The notes beneath the pieces are model-generated. The model did no database searches. It was not told the origin of the DNA and saw only the letters and a list, made by a program, of their open reading frames with translations. Both the position numbers and the translations under genes were made by a program. Below are positions 35,908 to 45,604 of a DNA stretch of 64,000 bases, piece by piece. Source of the stretch: Chlorogloeopsis fritschii PCC 6912 (GTDB lineage Bacteria > Cyanobacteriota > Cyanobacteriia > Cyanobacteriales > Nostocaceae); assembly GCF_000317285.1 (NCBI RefSeq), contig NZ_AJLN01000084.1:62001-126000 (forward strand), written 5' to 3'. Positions within the stretch are counted from its first letter, which is position 1. Each line of letters opens with the position of its first letter.

Positions 35908-36636
35908 ATGAACACAGATATTGAGAAATATCCTATTTTAGAAATAAAAAATTTATGCGTTAATTATGGGGGCATTCAAGCTCTCAAAAAAATTAATTTA
36001 GTTATAAATAATGGCGAAGTAGTTACCTTAATTGGTGCAAACGGTGCTGGTAAAAGCACCACTCTTCGTGCTATCTCTAAGATAGTAAATCCCCGTAGCG
36101 GTGAAATTATTTACAGTGGCAGGAATATTATTCGTCGCCAACCACATGAAATTGTGCAATTGGGTATTGCCCATTGCCCGGAAGGACGAAGAGTATTAGC
36201 ACGGCAAACGGTTTATGATAATTTGCTCCTCGGTGCCTATATTCGTTCTCATCAAGCAGAAGTAAAAGCTGATATTCAGCGCCAATTTGAGCTATTTCCA
36301 CGTTTAGCACAAAGACGCAATCAACTAGCAGGAACTCTGAGTGGTGGCGAACAACAAATGTTAGCGATCGCCCGTTCGTTGATGAGTAAACCTAAACTTT
36401 TGCTTTTAGATGAACCGAGCTTGGGTTTAGCACCAGCGATCGTTCGAGAAATCTTTACCATCATTGAAAATTTACGCGCTACAGGCGTTACTATTTTGCT
36501 CGTGGAACAAAATGCTAACCTTGCCCTACAAATTGCAGATCGAGGATACGTTTTGGAAGCGGGTAGCATCACCTTAAGGGGTACAGCATCAGAATTAATT
36601 ACTGATGAGCGAGTTAAAAAAGCTTATTTAGGATAA
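35908..36636 (+). CDS. LivF-type branched-chain amino acid ABC transporter ATPase
   Basis: A 242-residue ABC ATPase of the LivF class (hydrophobic amino acid uptake; the cyanobacterial NatE type). It shows Walker A LIGANGAGKSTTLRAIS, the LivF-typical GIAHCPEGRRVLARQTVYDNLLLGAY, the signature TLSGGEQQMLAIARSLM, Walker B LLLLDEPSLGLAP and the H-loop region ILLVEQNANLALQIADRGYVLE. The permease, binding-protein and LivG genes are not adjacent, so it is an orphan subunit that must assemble with products encoded elsewhere. That dispersed arrangement is known for cyanobacterial Nat transporters. The exact substrate is inferred. Confidence 0.9.
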   Translation: MNTDIEKYPILEIKNLCVNYGGIQALKKINLVINNGEVVTLIGANGAGKSTTLRAISKIVNPRSGEIIYSGRNIIRRQPHEIVQLGIAHCPEGRRVLARQTVYDNLLLGAYIRSHQAEVKADIQRQFELFPRLAQRRNQLAGTLSGGEQQMLAIARSLMSKPKLLLLDEPSLGLAPAIVREIFTIIENLRATGVTILLVEQNANLALQIADRGYVLEAGSITLRGTASELITDERVKKAYLG

Positions 36637-36789
36637 TTATGTTTATATTTATACTTGAGATGCCTTTGTACTTGGTTGGGAATATCTCTATATGTTTTGG
36701 TTATCCTCAGTTTTGGAAGTTTACCTATTTTGATTAACTCTATCTATATATAACCTCATCATACATAAACTATTGAGAGGCAAACATAT

Positions 36790-37359
36790 ATGGTACAGCT
36801 ACCAACGAAAACCCTAACTTTAGAAGAGTTTCTCAAGCTACCAGAAACGAAACCAGCCAGCGAATACATCAACGGACAAGTAATTCAAAAACCAATGCCT
36901 CAAGGTAAGCACAGTATTATTCAGGGCGAACTCGTCAGTACTATTAATGCTGTAGTGAAGCCAAATAAAATTGCTCTTGCTTTTCCAGAATTGCGGTGTA
37001 CTTTTGCTGGGCGTTCGATTGTACCAGATGTAGCAGTTTTTGCTTGGGAGCGAATTCCCATAGATGAAAATGGAGATGTAGCGAACGTTTTTAAAGCTGC
37101 TCCTGATTGGACAATTGAAATTTTATCGCCAGAACAAAGTCTGACAAAAGTGACTGGCAATATTCTACATTGTCTAAAAAATGGCTGTCGTATGGGTTGG
37201 CTACTCGATCCAGATGAGCGATCGCTTTTAGTTTTTCCAACAGGGCAGCAACCAGAAATTTTCCAAGCAGAACAAGAGATATTACCAGTTCCGGATTTAG
37301 TTAGTGACTTGAAATTGACGGTAGGGCAGTTATTTGGATGGTTGAAGTTGAAGTTGTAA
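36790..37359 (+). CDS. Uma2 family (DUF820) putative endonuclease
   Basis: 189 residues with the Uma2/DUF820 pattern, a PD-(D/E)XK nuclease-like fold greatly expanded in cyanobacteria. It starts with TLTLEEFLKLPETKPASEYI, then GKHSIIQGELVSTIN. The catalytic-like SIVPDVAVFAWERIP provides PD, APDWTIEILSPEQSLTK provides the E, and YRMGWLLDP-type GCRMGWLLDPDERSLLVF follows. Function in vivo is unknown; members may cleave nucleic acids. Preceded by a GAGAGG RBS. Single gene. Confidence 0.88.
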   Translation: MVQLPTKTLTLEEFLKLPETKPASEYINGQVIQKPMPQGKHSIIQGELVSTINAVVKPNKIALAFPELRCTFAGRSIVPDVAVFAWERIPIDENGDVANVFKAAPDWTIEILSPEQSLTKVTGNILHCLKNGCRMGWLLDPDERSLLVFPTGQQPEIFQAEQEILPVPDLVSDLKLTVGQLFGWLKLKL

Positions 37360-37554
37360 ATTAGTGGGACACAAAATCTATTCCTATACCCTGTTTTTCG
37401 TAAGGAGCAAAAATAGAACTTACGCACGAGTCACGGAAGAATAAAACCACTCCAGGCACAGAGGGCACGGAGGAATAAGAGTTAGAGAGGTATTTTGCAT
37501 AAGTCCTGAAAAACTATGTCTCTGTCTTGGCAAGAATAATGATGAATGAGAAAG

Positions 37555-37992
37555 ATGGCGATAGAAATTACAGAACTATATATTACAGACTACGAGGATG
37601 TAATTTCTCTCTGGGAGAATACAGAGGGCATCAAGTTACGCGATGCAGATTCAAAAGAAAATATTCAGCGCTATTTGGAGCGAAACTCAGGTTTGAGTTT
37701 CGCTGCCCGAAAGGATGGACAAATTGTTGGTGCAATTTTGTGTGGACATGATGGGCGTCGTGGCTATTTACATCATCTAGCAGTGTTACCAATTTATCGT
37801 CGGCAAGGTATCGGTACAAAACTTGTAGAAAGTAGCCTTGCTCGGTTAAGAAATTGGGGAATCGAGAAGTGCCACCTGTTTATACTGACAGAAAATGTTC
37901 AGGCAAAACAGTTTTGGGAAAAGTTAGGCTGGTGTGAACGTACAGATATTCAAATGATGTCTCTAAACTTATCGAACTCTTCAAATCCCTAA
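37555..37992 (+). CDS. GNAT family N-acetyltransferase
   Basis: About 145 residues. The GNAT fold is shown by ISLWENTEGIKLRDADSKEN at the N-terminus, then IVGAILCGHDGRRGYLHHLAV and motif A (LPIYRRQGIGTKLVESSLARL), the acetyl-CoA pyrophosphate loop. It continues with CHLFILTENVQAKQFWEKLGW. The pattern matches small YpeA/RimI-like acetyltransferases. The acceptor is unknown. ATG 37555 (MAIEIT) is chosen; 37546 would add MRK. The spacer in front contains GGCACAGAGGGCACGGAGGA, a fragment of a dispersed repeat. Confidence 0.87.
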   Translation: MAIEITELYITDYEDVISLWENTEGIKLRDADSKENIQRYLERNSGLSFAARKDGQIVGAILCGHDGRRGYLHHLAVLPIYRRQGIGTKLVESSLARLRNWGIEKCHLFILTENVQAKQFWEKLGWCERTDIQMMSLNLSNSSNP

Positions 37993-38057
37993 ATTTCCCA
38001 ACATGAGATGATATTTACTTTGTAGCCCGCAAAGTTTATCCGCTTGGGAATCAATCC

Positions 38058-38705
38058 ATGAGTCAAATCATCTGGATCGCAAGACACGCCAATCGCCTTG
38101 ATTTTGTCAACCCAGAGTGGTTTCTAACAGCAGAACGACGCTACGATCCACCCTTATCTGAAGATGGTTTTTTACAAGCACAGCAGTTAGCTAATCGCCT
38201 GAAGCGAGAAAAAATTTCTCACATTTTCGCTTCTCCCTTCCTGCGAACAGTGCAAACGGCTAACGCAGTCGCAGAAGTTCTGGATTTACCGATTAAGTTG
38301 GAAACAGGTTTAAGTGAATGGTTAAATCCTGCTTGGATGGCAGAGGAACCCAAAAGATTGTCAACTAGAGAATTAGCAGAACTCTTTCCCAGAATTGACA
38401 CTAGCTATACGCCACGCATAGCCGCCCAATATCCGGAAACTCATGAACAAGCACAGACACGTTCCGGACAAACTGCCAGGTGCCTAGCTGTAGAATTCTC
38501 TCCAGAACATATTCTGCTAGTGGGACATGGTGCATCGGTACAAGGTGCAGCAATGGGGCTTGTAGGAGAAATCGCCTTAACAGAAGTTAAAGCTTCTCTG
38601 TGCAGCTTAGTGAAAGTTGTGCGCCAACACCCAGAATGGTTTTTAGAACTGAAGGGAGATACATCCCACTTAACACAGGTAGAGGAAGTTGTTCGGTTTA
38701 ATTAA
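38058..38705 (+). CDS. Histidine phosphatase family protein
   Basis: 215 residues of the phosphoglycerate-mutase-like superfamily. The catalytic N-terminal motif is IWIARHANRLDFV, where the usual RHG is RHA. The second conserved region is ASPFLRTVQTANAVAEVL. The later catalytic His is in HILLVGHGASVQGAAMGL. SEWLNPAWM lies between. The size is typical of the broad-specificity phosphatase and SixA/UBASH-type groups rather than glycolytic mutase. The substrate is unknown. Confidence 0.85.
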   Translation: MSQIIWIARHANRLDFVNPEWFLTAERRYDPPLSEDGFLQAQQLANRLKREKISHIFASPFLRTVQTANAVAEVLDLPIKLETGLSEWLNPAWMAEEPKRLSTRELAELFPRIDTSYTPRIAAQYPETHEQAQTRSGQTARCLAVEFSPEHILLVGHGASVQGAAMGLVGEIALTEVKASLCSLVKVVRQHPEWFLELKGDTSHLTQVEEVVRFN

Positions 38706-38792
38706 TAAAGATGGTAGCTAGTGGCTAAATCGCAATTAGCCATTAGCCATGATTAACCATCACAAAAAAGTAAGTTAATTTTGATACACATT

Positions 38793-39818
38793 ATGACATT
38801 AATATTAGCAGGAGACATCGGCGGAACAAAAACTATTCTGCGACTGATGGAGGAGTCAGAAGGACAGCTTGTACGTACAATTTACGAGGAACGTTACCCT
38901 AGTAGAGATTATCCCGATTTAGTGCCAATAGTACAAAAGTTTTTGACAGCAAGTAACACCCACAAACCCCAAAAAGCTTGCTTTGCGATCGCAGGGCCTG
39001 TAGTAAACAATACTGCTAAGTTGACTAATTTGGCTTGGTTTTTGGATGCCGAACGCTTGCAAAAACAACTAGACATTGCCCCTATCTCTTTGATTAACGA
39101 TTTTGCCGCCGTTGCCTATGGCATTTTAGGTTTAAAAACAGAAGATTTACACACTCTCCAATCTGGCAAATCAAACCCGGATGCCCCAATTGCTGTTATT
39201 GGTGCTGGCACTGGGCTAGGGCAAGGATTCTTAATCAAACAAGGGAACTACTATCAAGCCTTTCCTTCCGAAGGTGGGCATACTGACTTTGCTCCCCGTA
39301 CAGAGCTAGAGTTTCAACTGCTGAAATATCTGTTGGATAAGCACGATATCCAGCGCGTTTCTGTGGAACGTGTAGTTTCGGGTTTAGGAATAGTTTCGAT
39401 TTACGAATTTATGCGCGATCGCAAAATTACCGAGGAATCACCAGATATTGCCGCTATTGTCAGAACCTGGGAACAAGAAGCAGGAAAACAAGAAAAAAGC
39501 GTCGATCCAGGTGCAGCAATTGGTACAGCTGCCGTGCAAGGAAGCGATCGCCTTTGTGAAGAAACGATGCAACTATTTGTAGAAGCTTATGGTGCCGAAG
39601 CGGGAAATCTTGCTCTTAAACTTCTACCTTATGGCGGTTTATACGTTGCTGGCGGCATTGCTCCCAAAATTCTGCCTTTAATCACAAAAGGAGATTTTCT
39701 TCTCAATTTCACCTATAAAGGCAGAATGCGTCCTCTTCTAGAAGAGATACCAGTGTATGTTGTACTCAATCAGCAGGTGGGGCTGATTGGTGCTGCTATT
39801 TACGCCGCTAGACTATAA
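38793..39818 (+). CDS. glk: Glucokinase
   Basis: A 341-residue ATP-dependent glucokinase of the E. coli Glk type (ROK-independent). It starts MTLILAGDIGGTKTILRLME with the phosphate-1 motif. Then CFAIAGPVVNNTAKLTNLAW, LINDFAAVAYGI with the catalytic Asp, IGAGTGLGQGFL, and PSEGGHTDFAPR (the sugar-site Glu-His). LKLLPYGGLYVAGGIAPKIL is the adenosine motif. The ATG at 38793 is the start; a TTG at 38781 opens the frame earlier. It converts glucose to glucose-6-phosphate for glycogen and sugar-nucleotide metabolism. Confidence 0.93.
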   Translation: MTLILAGDIGGTKTILRLMEESEGQLVRTIYEERYPSRDYPDLVPIVQKFLTASNTHKPQKACFAIAGPVVNNTAKLTNLAWFLDAERLQKQLDIAPISLINDFAAVAYGILGLKTEDLHTLQSGKSNPDAPIAVIGAGTGLGQGFLIKQGNYYQAFPSEGGHTDFAPRTELEFQLLKYLLDKHDIQRVSVERVVSGLGIVSIYEFMRDRKITEESPDIAAIVRTWEQEAGKQEKSVDPGAAIGTAAVQGSDRLCEETMQLFVEAYGAEAGNLALKLLPYGGLYVAGGIAPKILPLITKGDFLLNFTYKGRMRPLLEEIPVYVVLNQQVGLIGAAIYAARL

Positions 39819-39937
39819 CAGATAATTTGGGTGAGCAATGCTCCCCCTAGACAATATTACTGGTGCTACTCTGCATACCGCTAGGTTATAAAAAACTAGC
39901 AACATACGTGATGTCAATATATATACAAGCAAAAACT

Positions 39938-40540
39938 ATGACAAAAAGAGTGTTTTTGCCCTTAATCATCGCCACTTTGGTATGCAGTGGATTTCACAAT
40001 GTCGAAGCACGCCCACCCAAACGTCGTATTTCTACAATCAAACCAATTATCACTCAACCAATCAAGTCAGAATGGAATCTATTCACTGCTCCAGATGGTA
40101 GTTTTTCTGTTTTAATGCCGGGAACGCCAGAAATTATCACTCAAACCCAAAAAACTTTTATGGGAGAAATTGACTTACAATTATTTGTCGGTAAGTCAGC
40201 TAACCAAGAAGTGGCATACATAGTAACTTACAATGAATTTCCCTATAGTTACGGTGAGTTGACTAATCCTCAAGCAATACTTAGCAATGCTAGGGATATG
40301 GCTTTAAAAACTACTAAGAGTAAATTAATCCGCCAACGTCCAATTCGTAGTTCCAACGGTCATCCAGGTAAAGAAATAGAGTATATAAATGCTGGTGGTA
40401 AAATTACTAAAAACCGAATGTATGTTGCTGAAGGGCGCTTGTATCAAGTCATGGTTATTACTACTAAAAAACAGCGCCATACTTTATCTAAAACTCTGAA
40501 TGGGTATTTAAATTCTTTCCAAGTAGTATTGAAAAGGTAA
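39938..40540 (+). CDS. Secreted protein of unknown function (PsbP/Mog1-like fold likely)
   Basis: 200 residues. A signal peptide (RVFLPLIIATLVCSGFHNVEA) precedes a basic linker and a domain beginning WNLFTAPDGSFSVLMPGTPE. It has VAYIVTYNEFPYSYGEL, HPGKEIEYINAGGKITKNRMYVAEGRLYQVMV and LNSFQVVL. This pattern, a strand with the FSVLMPGTP turn and the RxYVxxGRLY segment, is common to cyanobacterial lumenal or periplasmic proteins of the Mog1/PsbP type. The ATG at 39938 starts the signal peptide; in-frame starts at 39863 and 39911 would put extra residues before it. A strong terminator follows the gene. Confidence 0.75.
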   Translation: MTKRVFLPLIIATLVCSGFHNVEARPPKRRISTIKPIITQPIKSEWNLFTAPDGSFSVLMPGTPEIITQTQKTFMGEIDLQLFVGKSANQEVAYIVTYNEFPYSYGELTNPQAILSNARDMALKTTKSKLIRQRPIRSSNGHPGKEIEYINAGGKITKNRMYVAEGRLYQVMVITTKKQRHTLSKTLNGYLNSFQVVLKR

Positions 40541-40550
40541 TTATATTTTT

Positions 40551-40584
40551 AGGGACATTGTTGCTTTTTGCCGTGTCCCTTTTT
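40551..40584 (+). terminator. Terminator after the 39938 gene
   Basis: AGGGACA (40551-40557) and TGTCCCT (40574-40580) form a 7-bp stem followed by TTTTT. The sequence next to it, about 40595-40625, is another GGGGCTAGAGGCTAGG repeat. Confidence 0.75.
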
Positions 40585-40783
40585 CTTGAAAATAGGGGCT
40601 AGGGGCTAGAGGCTAGGGGGACTAGGGAAAAGAGGTTTTCACCGATTAGTTGCTTGAAAAAGGGTGTGGGGGAGCCAGTGCGCCCTTGCGGGTTAAGAGC
40701 GTTGTAGCAAGTGGCGTTGTAGGGGAAATACCTTTTTTCATGCTTTCTGGTGTACGGAGTTCATGACGGCTACTTAGGTGAAT

Positions 40784-42229
40784 CTAGTTAAATCTAGAAT
40801 TCCTTTGCTGCACATAATTTTGCTGCACATAATATTTATGCCCTGCGACAGTAATAGCTAAGAATCCCCAAAGAATCATGCCAGCAACTCCTAACATCCC
40901 GCTCCCGCCTGGTAGAGTTGCGAAACAAGCAATACCAATGGCACGCGCCACAGCCATAAATTGATCGAAGCGAGGCTCAATATATTGAAGCACTTGAAAC
41001 ATTAGCAAAATTAATCCACCCAGGTAAAAGACAGCCCCAAACCAACCTAATGTGAAAAACATATCCAAAATTCCGCTGTCAATTACAATCGGTTCTAGGA
41101 GTCCTTTTTCATTAACAATAAAAGTATTTCCGATGCCGTTACCCAAGCCATTAGTCAAGGCTTTTGTGAGTCCATTTTTATAAATTTCTTGCCTAATCTG
41201 GGCACTGTTATCTTTCTCTAGATTAGAAAAAGTTTCCAATCTTTTGGTAATTACCCCAGAAAATGGCTCCATATTAGCTAATGGCACAACACAAACTGCC
41301 ATAACCAAAATAGTTACCATCAAACGCATTTGAATTTTCGGTTTGAGCGAAGAAAGTAGGGTAAGTACTCCTACTAACCAGGCTCCCCACAGAGTTCGCA
41401 CCATCGTTAGTAGGAAGGTTAAATAGCCAGCTGCCGCAGCCGGAATAGTTAAAAATTCTTTGCTATGAAATAACACCAGCAAACCTGCCATGATCACAGT
41501 CGCAAAAGGCCCTGGTGATGCCATAGTACTCCAAATACGCAGCCCAAAAGGTTCGGGGTTTCCAAAGCTTGTGAGTTTTGTGCTAATTAGCCAAAATCTA
41601 TCCCATTCTGGAGCAATCAGGAATTGCACTATTCCATATACTCCTGTCACCAATACCCCCCAGAGAAATATGCGGGTGATATTTTGGCGATATTGAGGAT
41701 AATCTCGCCAGCGTACAAATATGTATAAAGCGAAGCTAATAGGTGTTAACCAATCTAAAAGCCCTCTAAATGCAGTAAAAGGTGTGGTTTTAACTAATCC
41801 AATCAAATAACCATAAAATACACCGACAAAAGCTAATACAAAAGGCAAACCACCTTGACGATAAGAGCGAGGAAGTTCTTTCAAGGCGGTATACATGGTG
41901 ATTAGGGTTACCAAGTATTGTGATATGAGTATAAAACGAGTGGCATCAAAGCCACTGCGATAATCAATTAAGCGAGAAAGCAGGGGTGTAATAAACCACA
42001 TCCACCAAAGGAAACCCATGTAAAGCAAAGGGTATCGAAAATAAAGGAAAACCCCTACAGCAAAAGAGATCGCTACATATCCTGGGCGAAAAAGGGAGCC
42101 AGCGCCCGCGATAATGGAAACTGCCGAAAAAAGCACTAGTCCCAGGATTGCTAACCAACCAAAAAGAGGTGGGTTTTCTGGAACGCTTCCTGCAAAAGAA
42201 CTATTGGTAGTTATCTGCCTGTGAATCAC
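40784..42229 (-). CDS. O-antigen polymerase/ligase-like membrane protein (Wzy_C type)
   Basis: 481 residues with about a dozen hydrophobic helices (LAILGLVLFSAVSIIAGAG, LLYMGFLWWMWFITPLLSRL, FGAVFYLGGLILLMFQVL). A long central loop and the motif FLLTMVRTLWGAWLVGVL resemble the R-containing region of Wzy/WaaL-type enzymes. The last hydrophilic loop contains TKALTNGLGNGIGNTFIVNE. It is the final gene of the minus-strand polysaccharide block, 43 bases after a GT2 gene. Proposed role: polymerising lipid-linked repeat units on the outer face of the membrane. Polymerase versus ligase cannot be decided from the sequence. Confidence 0.85.
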   Translation of the reverse strand: MIHRQITTNSSFAGSVPENPPLFGWLAILGLVLFSAVSIIAGAGSLFRPGYVAISFAVGVFLYFRYPLLYMGFLWWMWFITPLLSRLIDYRSGFDATRFILISQYLVTLITMYTALKELPRSYRQGGLPFVLAFVGVFYGYLIGLVKTTPFTAFRGLLDWLTPISFALYIFVRWRDYPQYRQNITRIFLWGVLVTGVYGIVQFLIAPEWDRFWLISTKLTSFGNPEPFGLRIWSTMASPGPFATVIMAGLLVLFHSKEFLTIPAAAAGYLTFLLTMVRTLWGAWLVGVLTLLSSLKPKIQMRLMVTILVMAVCVVPLANMEPFSGVITKRLETFSNLEKDNSAQIRQEIYKNGLTKALTNGLGNGIGNTFIVNEKGLLEPIVIDSGILDMFFTLGWFGAVFYLGGLILLMFQVLQYIEPRFDQFMAVARAIGIACFATLPGGSGMLGVAGMILWGFLAITVAGHKYYVQQNYVQQRNSRFN

Positions 42230-42272
42230 TTAGTATCTCCAAAATTAAAGACTATATCCAAGCAAATATTTA

Positions 42273-43223
42273 CTAGTTACTAGTGTTCACTTTTACCGAC
42301 TGCTGCCAAGTCCGCAAACCTTGCCAGCGTCCCCGCAGCGATGCCAGCCACTTTCTTTGAGCCAATTTTCCTTCTTTGGGAAAAAATCGCAACCACTGGA
42401 TTAAACCCAAAGATTCTTGAGTGCCCACTAGTACAGCCCACAGCATAAATACGACACGACGCACAGGTGGCAAGTTTTCCAGCAATACTAGGGTTTCATT
42501 GTGTACTGCATTCACCAAAGCTACTTCATTCAACCGATCTCGCTTATCCTCGTCAAAACGTTTGGCTGGATAGTGATCTACTGCGATCGCCGGATCGTAG
42601 ACAAGCTTCCAACCCTTTCGTTTGAGCGCCAAACATAACGCCATCTCGAAGTTAACTTGCGCTCCTGTACCCCACATCCGCTCATCAAAGCCAATTTCTG
42701 CGATCGCGCTCCGGCGATAACTCATGTTTACACCCTTGAGAATATCCACCTCGCGGGCTTGTCCAACACCTCGATGATGGTTACCAATCACACGTCCGAA
42801 CCACTGGACTTGACCTACAGTTTCGGTATCATCATGGTCGAGTAATTTGTTTTCCCAGTACACCCAGTCTCGTCCACCTACACCACCCAAACGCTCATCT
42901 GACAGATAATAAGTTTCGATGCGTTTTAGCCAATCAGTATGAGGTGCAGCATCATCGTCAGTAACAGTAATGATATCCCCTGTGGCTACATCTAGTGCAG
43001 CGTTAAGAGCAGCAACAACCCCTGGAACCTCGACTGTTACAGTCTTGATTGGCAAGGGATCAAAGTTTGATTCTTTGAATAATGCCCAAGTCTCGTTATC
43101 GCTGTCGCGTACTACCACCAGCACTTCATCAGCAGGACGAGTTTGCTGCTTCAGCGCTTCTAAACAGCGAGTTAAGTCTTTTGGGCGCAGGTAGGTGGGA
43201 ATGATAACGCTAATTGCGATCAT
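42273..43223 (-). CDS. Glycosyltransferase family 2
   Basis: 316 residues, GT-A fold. ISVIIPTYLRPKDLTRCLEAL opens the nucleotide-sugar domain. GDIITVTDDDAAPHTDWL contains the DDD metal/nucleotide motif, and GGVGGRDWVYW follows. DILKGVNMSYRRSAIAEIGFDERMWGTG is the acceptor-site region, and ALKRKGWKLVYDPAIAVDHYPAKR ends the catalytic part. An amphipathic C-terminal tail may attach it to the membrane. It is 14 bases from the upstream GT4 gene, so they are co-transcribed. The sugar is not predictable. Confidence 0.9.
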   Translation of the reverse strand: MIAISVIIPTYLRPKDLTRCLEALKQQTRPADEVLVVVRDSDNETWALFKESNFDPLPIKTVTVEVPGVVAALNAALDVATGDIITVTDDDAAPHTDWLKRIETYYLSDERLGGVGGRDWVYWENKLLDHDDTETVGQVQWFGRVIGNHHRGVGQAREVDILKGVNMSYRRSAIAEIGFDERMWGTGAQVNFEMALCLALKRKGWKLVYDPAIAVDHYPAKRFDEDKRDRLNEVALVNAVHNETLVLLENLPPVRRVVFMLWAVLVGTQESLGLIQWLRFFPKEGKLAQRKWLASLRGRWQGLRTWQQSVKVNTSN

Positions 43224-43237
43224 ATATGAATACCTCG

Positions 43238-44395
43238 CTAACCTTGTCTGGCTGGCTGATATGAATTTTTATTCAGGCAAGTCGCCATGCGATTGACGTT
43301 TTCCATCCCAAACAAAGCGGTATGTGCCACTTCAAAAGCGTTCTCGCTTAATTGATATTCACAAATTTGCGCGATCGCTTGATTGAGATTAGCTGTTGTT
43401 AAAGCATCAGTATTTATTCCTAGCTTATAAGTGCTAATAATTTCTGCCAGAGTACTGTCACTGGGTGTATGTGCCAAAATTGGTCTTTGCACTTGTATAT
43501 AGGTAGTTACCTTTGTAGGCAAACTAGTCTGGCGAAAGATAGCAAATGCGTTATCAAAAGGATACATCGCATACAAAAAATGACATTGAGCTAATTCGGC
43601 GATCGCTTCATTTTCACTCAGGTGAGGAATATCTACAATTAGCCGAGAAAAATCTGTTGGCAAAAATCTCCGATCTGCACCAATAACAATAAACTTTACA
43701 GATAACCCTTGCTGTTGTCCGTAACTCTCTAAAGCTTCACAAAACAAGCGAAATTCATGAGCAGAATAAATAGAACCAATATGTCCAACAATCAATGTAT
43801 TTTGTTCTATCGGTTTTGAATCTAGCTTGGGTAAATTAGGCAAATAACGATGGACAACAACAGAGTCAACACCTAACATTTTCTGATAATAGCGACGCAT
43901 ACTTTCGCTGACTACATCCACTGAACTAACAGCGTGCATCGCTTCAGCAAACATTTTGCTTGCCTGATTTAACAGCCACCGATAACGACGGGTTCTACCA
44001 AACCATCCACCAACCAAATCGTCGTGTATTGTCAAATGCACAGGGGTGTTAGTTTTCTGAGCCAGTTCTTTAGCAATTAAAATCCCATCACTGTGTCCAA
44101 TCACCCAGTAAGCATCAGCTTTGAGGGAAAGAATTTTGTCTATTGTGCTTTTGAGTAGAGAAGTTTTTATCCCATACCAAAGTAATCCACTATTAACAAA
44201 ATCCTTGAGCAAATTTCCTCCCATCAAGCCTTCCCCTAATCGTTTGGCTTCTGGAAAATCTACTTCTTTCTCAGTTAAATAAAACCATTCAATATCAATA
44301 TCTTTATCTTTTAATGCCGGAATCAAACTCCTTAAAATTACCGAACCACCTCCTATATTTGGTAAAAATGTTGTGATGAGTAAAACTTTTTTCAT
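43238..44395 (-). CDS. Glycosyltransferase family 4-like, divergent
   Basis: 385 residues with a GT-B layout. The N-terminal start KKVLLITTFLPNIGGGSVILRSL is the usual GGG loop of GT4 enzymes. YWVIGHSDGILIAKELAQ and HLTIHDDLVGGWFG follow. The C-terminal half has LIVGHIGSIYSAHEF, and YAMYPFDNAFAIFRQTSLPTKVTTYIQVQRPILAHTPS, where the typical E(x)7E motif is weak. It may use an unusual donor or acceptor, or it may be degraded. ATG 44395 (MKKVLL) is preferred over 44407. Confidence 0.78.
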   Translation of the reverse strand: MKKVLLITTFLPNIGGGSVILRSLIPALKDKDIDIEWFYLTEKEVDFPEAKRLGEGLMGGNLLKDFVNSGLLWYGIKTSLLKSTIDKILSLKADAYWVIGHSDGILIAKELAQKTNTPVHLTIHDDLVGGWFGRTRRYRWLLNQASKMFAEAMHAVSSVDVVSESMRRYYQKMLGVDSVVVHRYLPNLPKLDSKPIEQNTLIVGHIGSIYSAHEFRLFCEALESYGQQQGLSVKFIVIGADRRFLPTDFSRLIVDIPHLSENEAIAELAQCHFLYAMYPFDNAFAIFRQTSLPTKVTTYIQVQRPILAHTPSDSTLAEIISTYKLGINTDALTTANLNQAIAQICEYQLSENAFEVAHTALFGMENVNRMATCLNKNSYQPARQG

Positions 44396-44475
44396 AAGAA
44401 ATACCAAAATTTATATACAGCTTATATATTTTTGCCACCTGCACGAGGCAAGTGGCTAAGGCTTTGATTGCTCGA

Positions 44476-45537
44476 TTAATCTTTCTGGCGCTTTAACCAG
44501 CCTTGATGAATCTCGCTAAAGATGTCAGTGAGACTTTTAGTCAGGCTCCAATTTGGGTAGTGAGTTTTCATTTTAGTTAAATCACTGATGTAGCAAATGT
44601 GGTCACCTTCTCGATTTTTATCCACGTATTCCCACACCATTTTTTTACCCGAAACTGCTTCAGCAAGAGCAAACGCTTCTAGAATAGAACAGCTATTTTC
44701 CCTTCCTCCACCTAAGTTATAAACCTCCGCTACTCTCGGATTTTCAATGAAGGCTTCGATAAATCTAGCTACATCTAATGAATGAATATTGTCCCGTACT
44801 TGTTTGCCTTTGTATCCGTAAACAAAATACTTTTTACCTTCTAAATTACACTTAGTCAAATAGCTAAGAAATCCATGCAATTCTACACCAGAGTGATTTG
44901 GCCCGGTCAAGCAACCACCGCGCAAGCAACAGCTTCTGATGTCAAAGTACCGCCCATATTCTTGCACCATAATATCTGCGGCAACTTTGGAGGCTCCAAA
45001 CAGAGAATGTTTAGATTGATCTATGCGAAAATTTTCCGCAATGCCATTAAAATCTTCTTGATTTGCGTATTCCCAACGAGTTTCCAATTCCTTTAACGGT
45101 AATTCGTTGGGAGCGTCTCCATATACTTTGTTAGTTGACATATGAACGAATACGGCTTCTGGAGCACAGCGCCGCGTCGCCTCTAGCAAATTCATCGTCC
45201 CAACAGCATTGGTATCGAAATCATCAAAGGGTATTTGTGCAGCCCGGTCGTGAGATGGTTGAGCAGCAGTGTGTACAATAGCTGTTGGTTGTAATTCTTC
45301 AATGAGTTTTAGCACCCCCGCCCGATCGCGGATATCAAGTTCATGATGCCGAAAGTTGCTCAGTTCAGTTTCCAGTCTTTTTTGATTCCAACGGGTATCA
45401 CCATTAGGGCCGAAAAAAGCAGCTCTGCTATTGTTGTCAACACCATGAACTGCCCAACCTTGGGCTGAAAAATAGGTGCAAACTTCTGAACCAATTAAAC
45501 CTGATGAACCTGTAACCAGAAGAGACTTAAAATTCAT
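44476..45537 (-). CDS. NAD-dependent epimerase, CDP-paratose 2-epimerase-like
   Basis: 353 residues, an extended SDR. The Rossmann motif is [17 protein letters not shown] at about 7-23. The segment [19 protein letters not shown] and [15 protein letters not shown] are typical of CDP-paratose/CDP-tyvelose epimerase relatives. [15 protein letters not shown] holds the catalytic Thr. The place of the catalytic Tyr reads [14 protein letters not shown], so the YxxxK motif is FxxxK. The later part has [19 protein letters not shown] and [20 protein letters not shown]. Substrate is probably a nucleotide hexose for the polysaccharide. It sits between two GT4 genes in the same-strand block. Confidence 0.85.
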   Translation of the reverse strand: MNFKSLLVTGSSGLIGSEVCTYFSAQGWAVHGVDNNSRAAFFGPNGDTRWNQKRLETELSNFRHHELDIRDRAGVLKLIEELQPTAIVHTAAQPSHDRAAQIPFDDFDTNAVGTMNLLEATRRCAPEAVFVHMSTNKVYGDAPNELPLKELETRWEYANQEDFNGIAENFRIDQSKHSLFGASKVAADIMVQEYGRYFDIRSCCLRGGCLTGPNHSGVELHGFLSYLTKCNLEGKKYFVYGYKGKQVRDNIHSLDVARFIEAFIENPRVAEVYNLGGGRENSCSILEAFALAEAVSGKKMVWEYVDKNREGDHICYISDLTKMKTHYPNWSLTKSLTDIFSEIHQGWLKRQKD

Positions 45538-45604
45538 AGTTTATATTTTCTGAAATGGTTTGTTGAACTGCGAACTTATTAAGTTTAGGTAAAAACTTTT
45601 GTGT

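Noticed and set aside
36921-37427. 168-codon minus-strand frame opposite the Uma2 gene
   Set aside because: It is the antisense shadow of a well-supported Uma2 family gene and shows no domain.
40551-40584. Bidirectional terminator that would also end the minus-strand polysaccharide block
   Set aside because: On the minus strand the stem is followed by A residues, not T, so it works only for the plus-strand gene.
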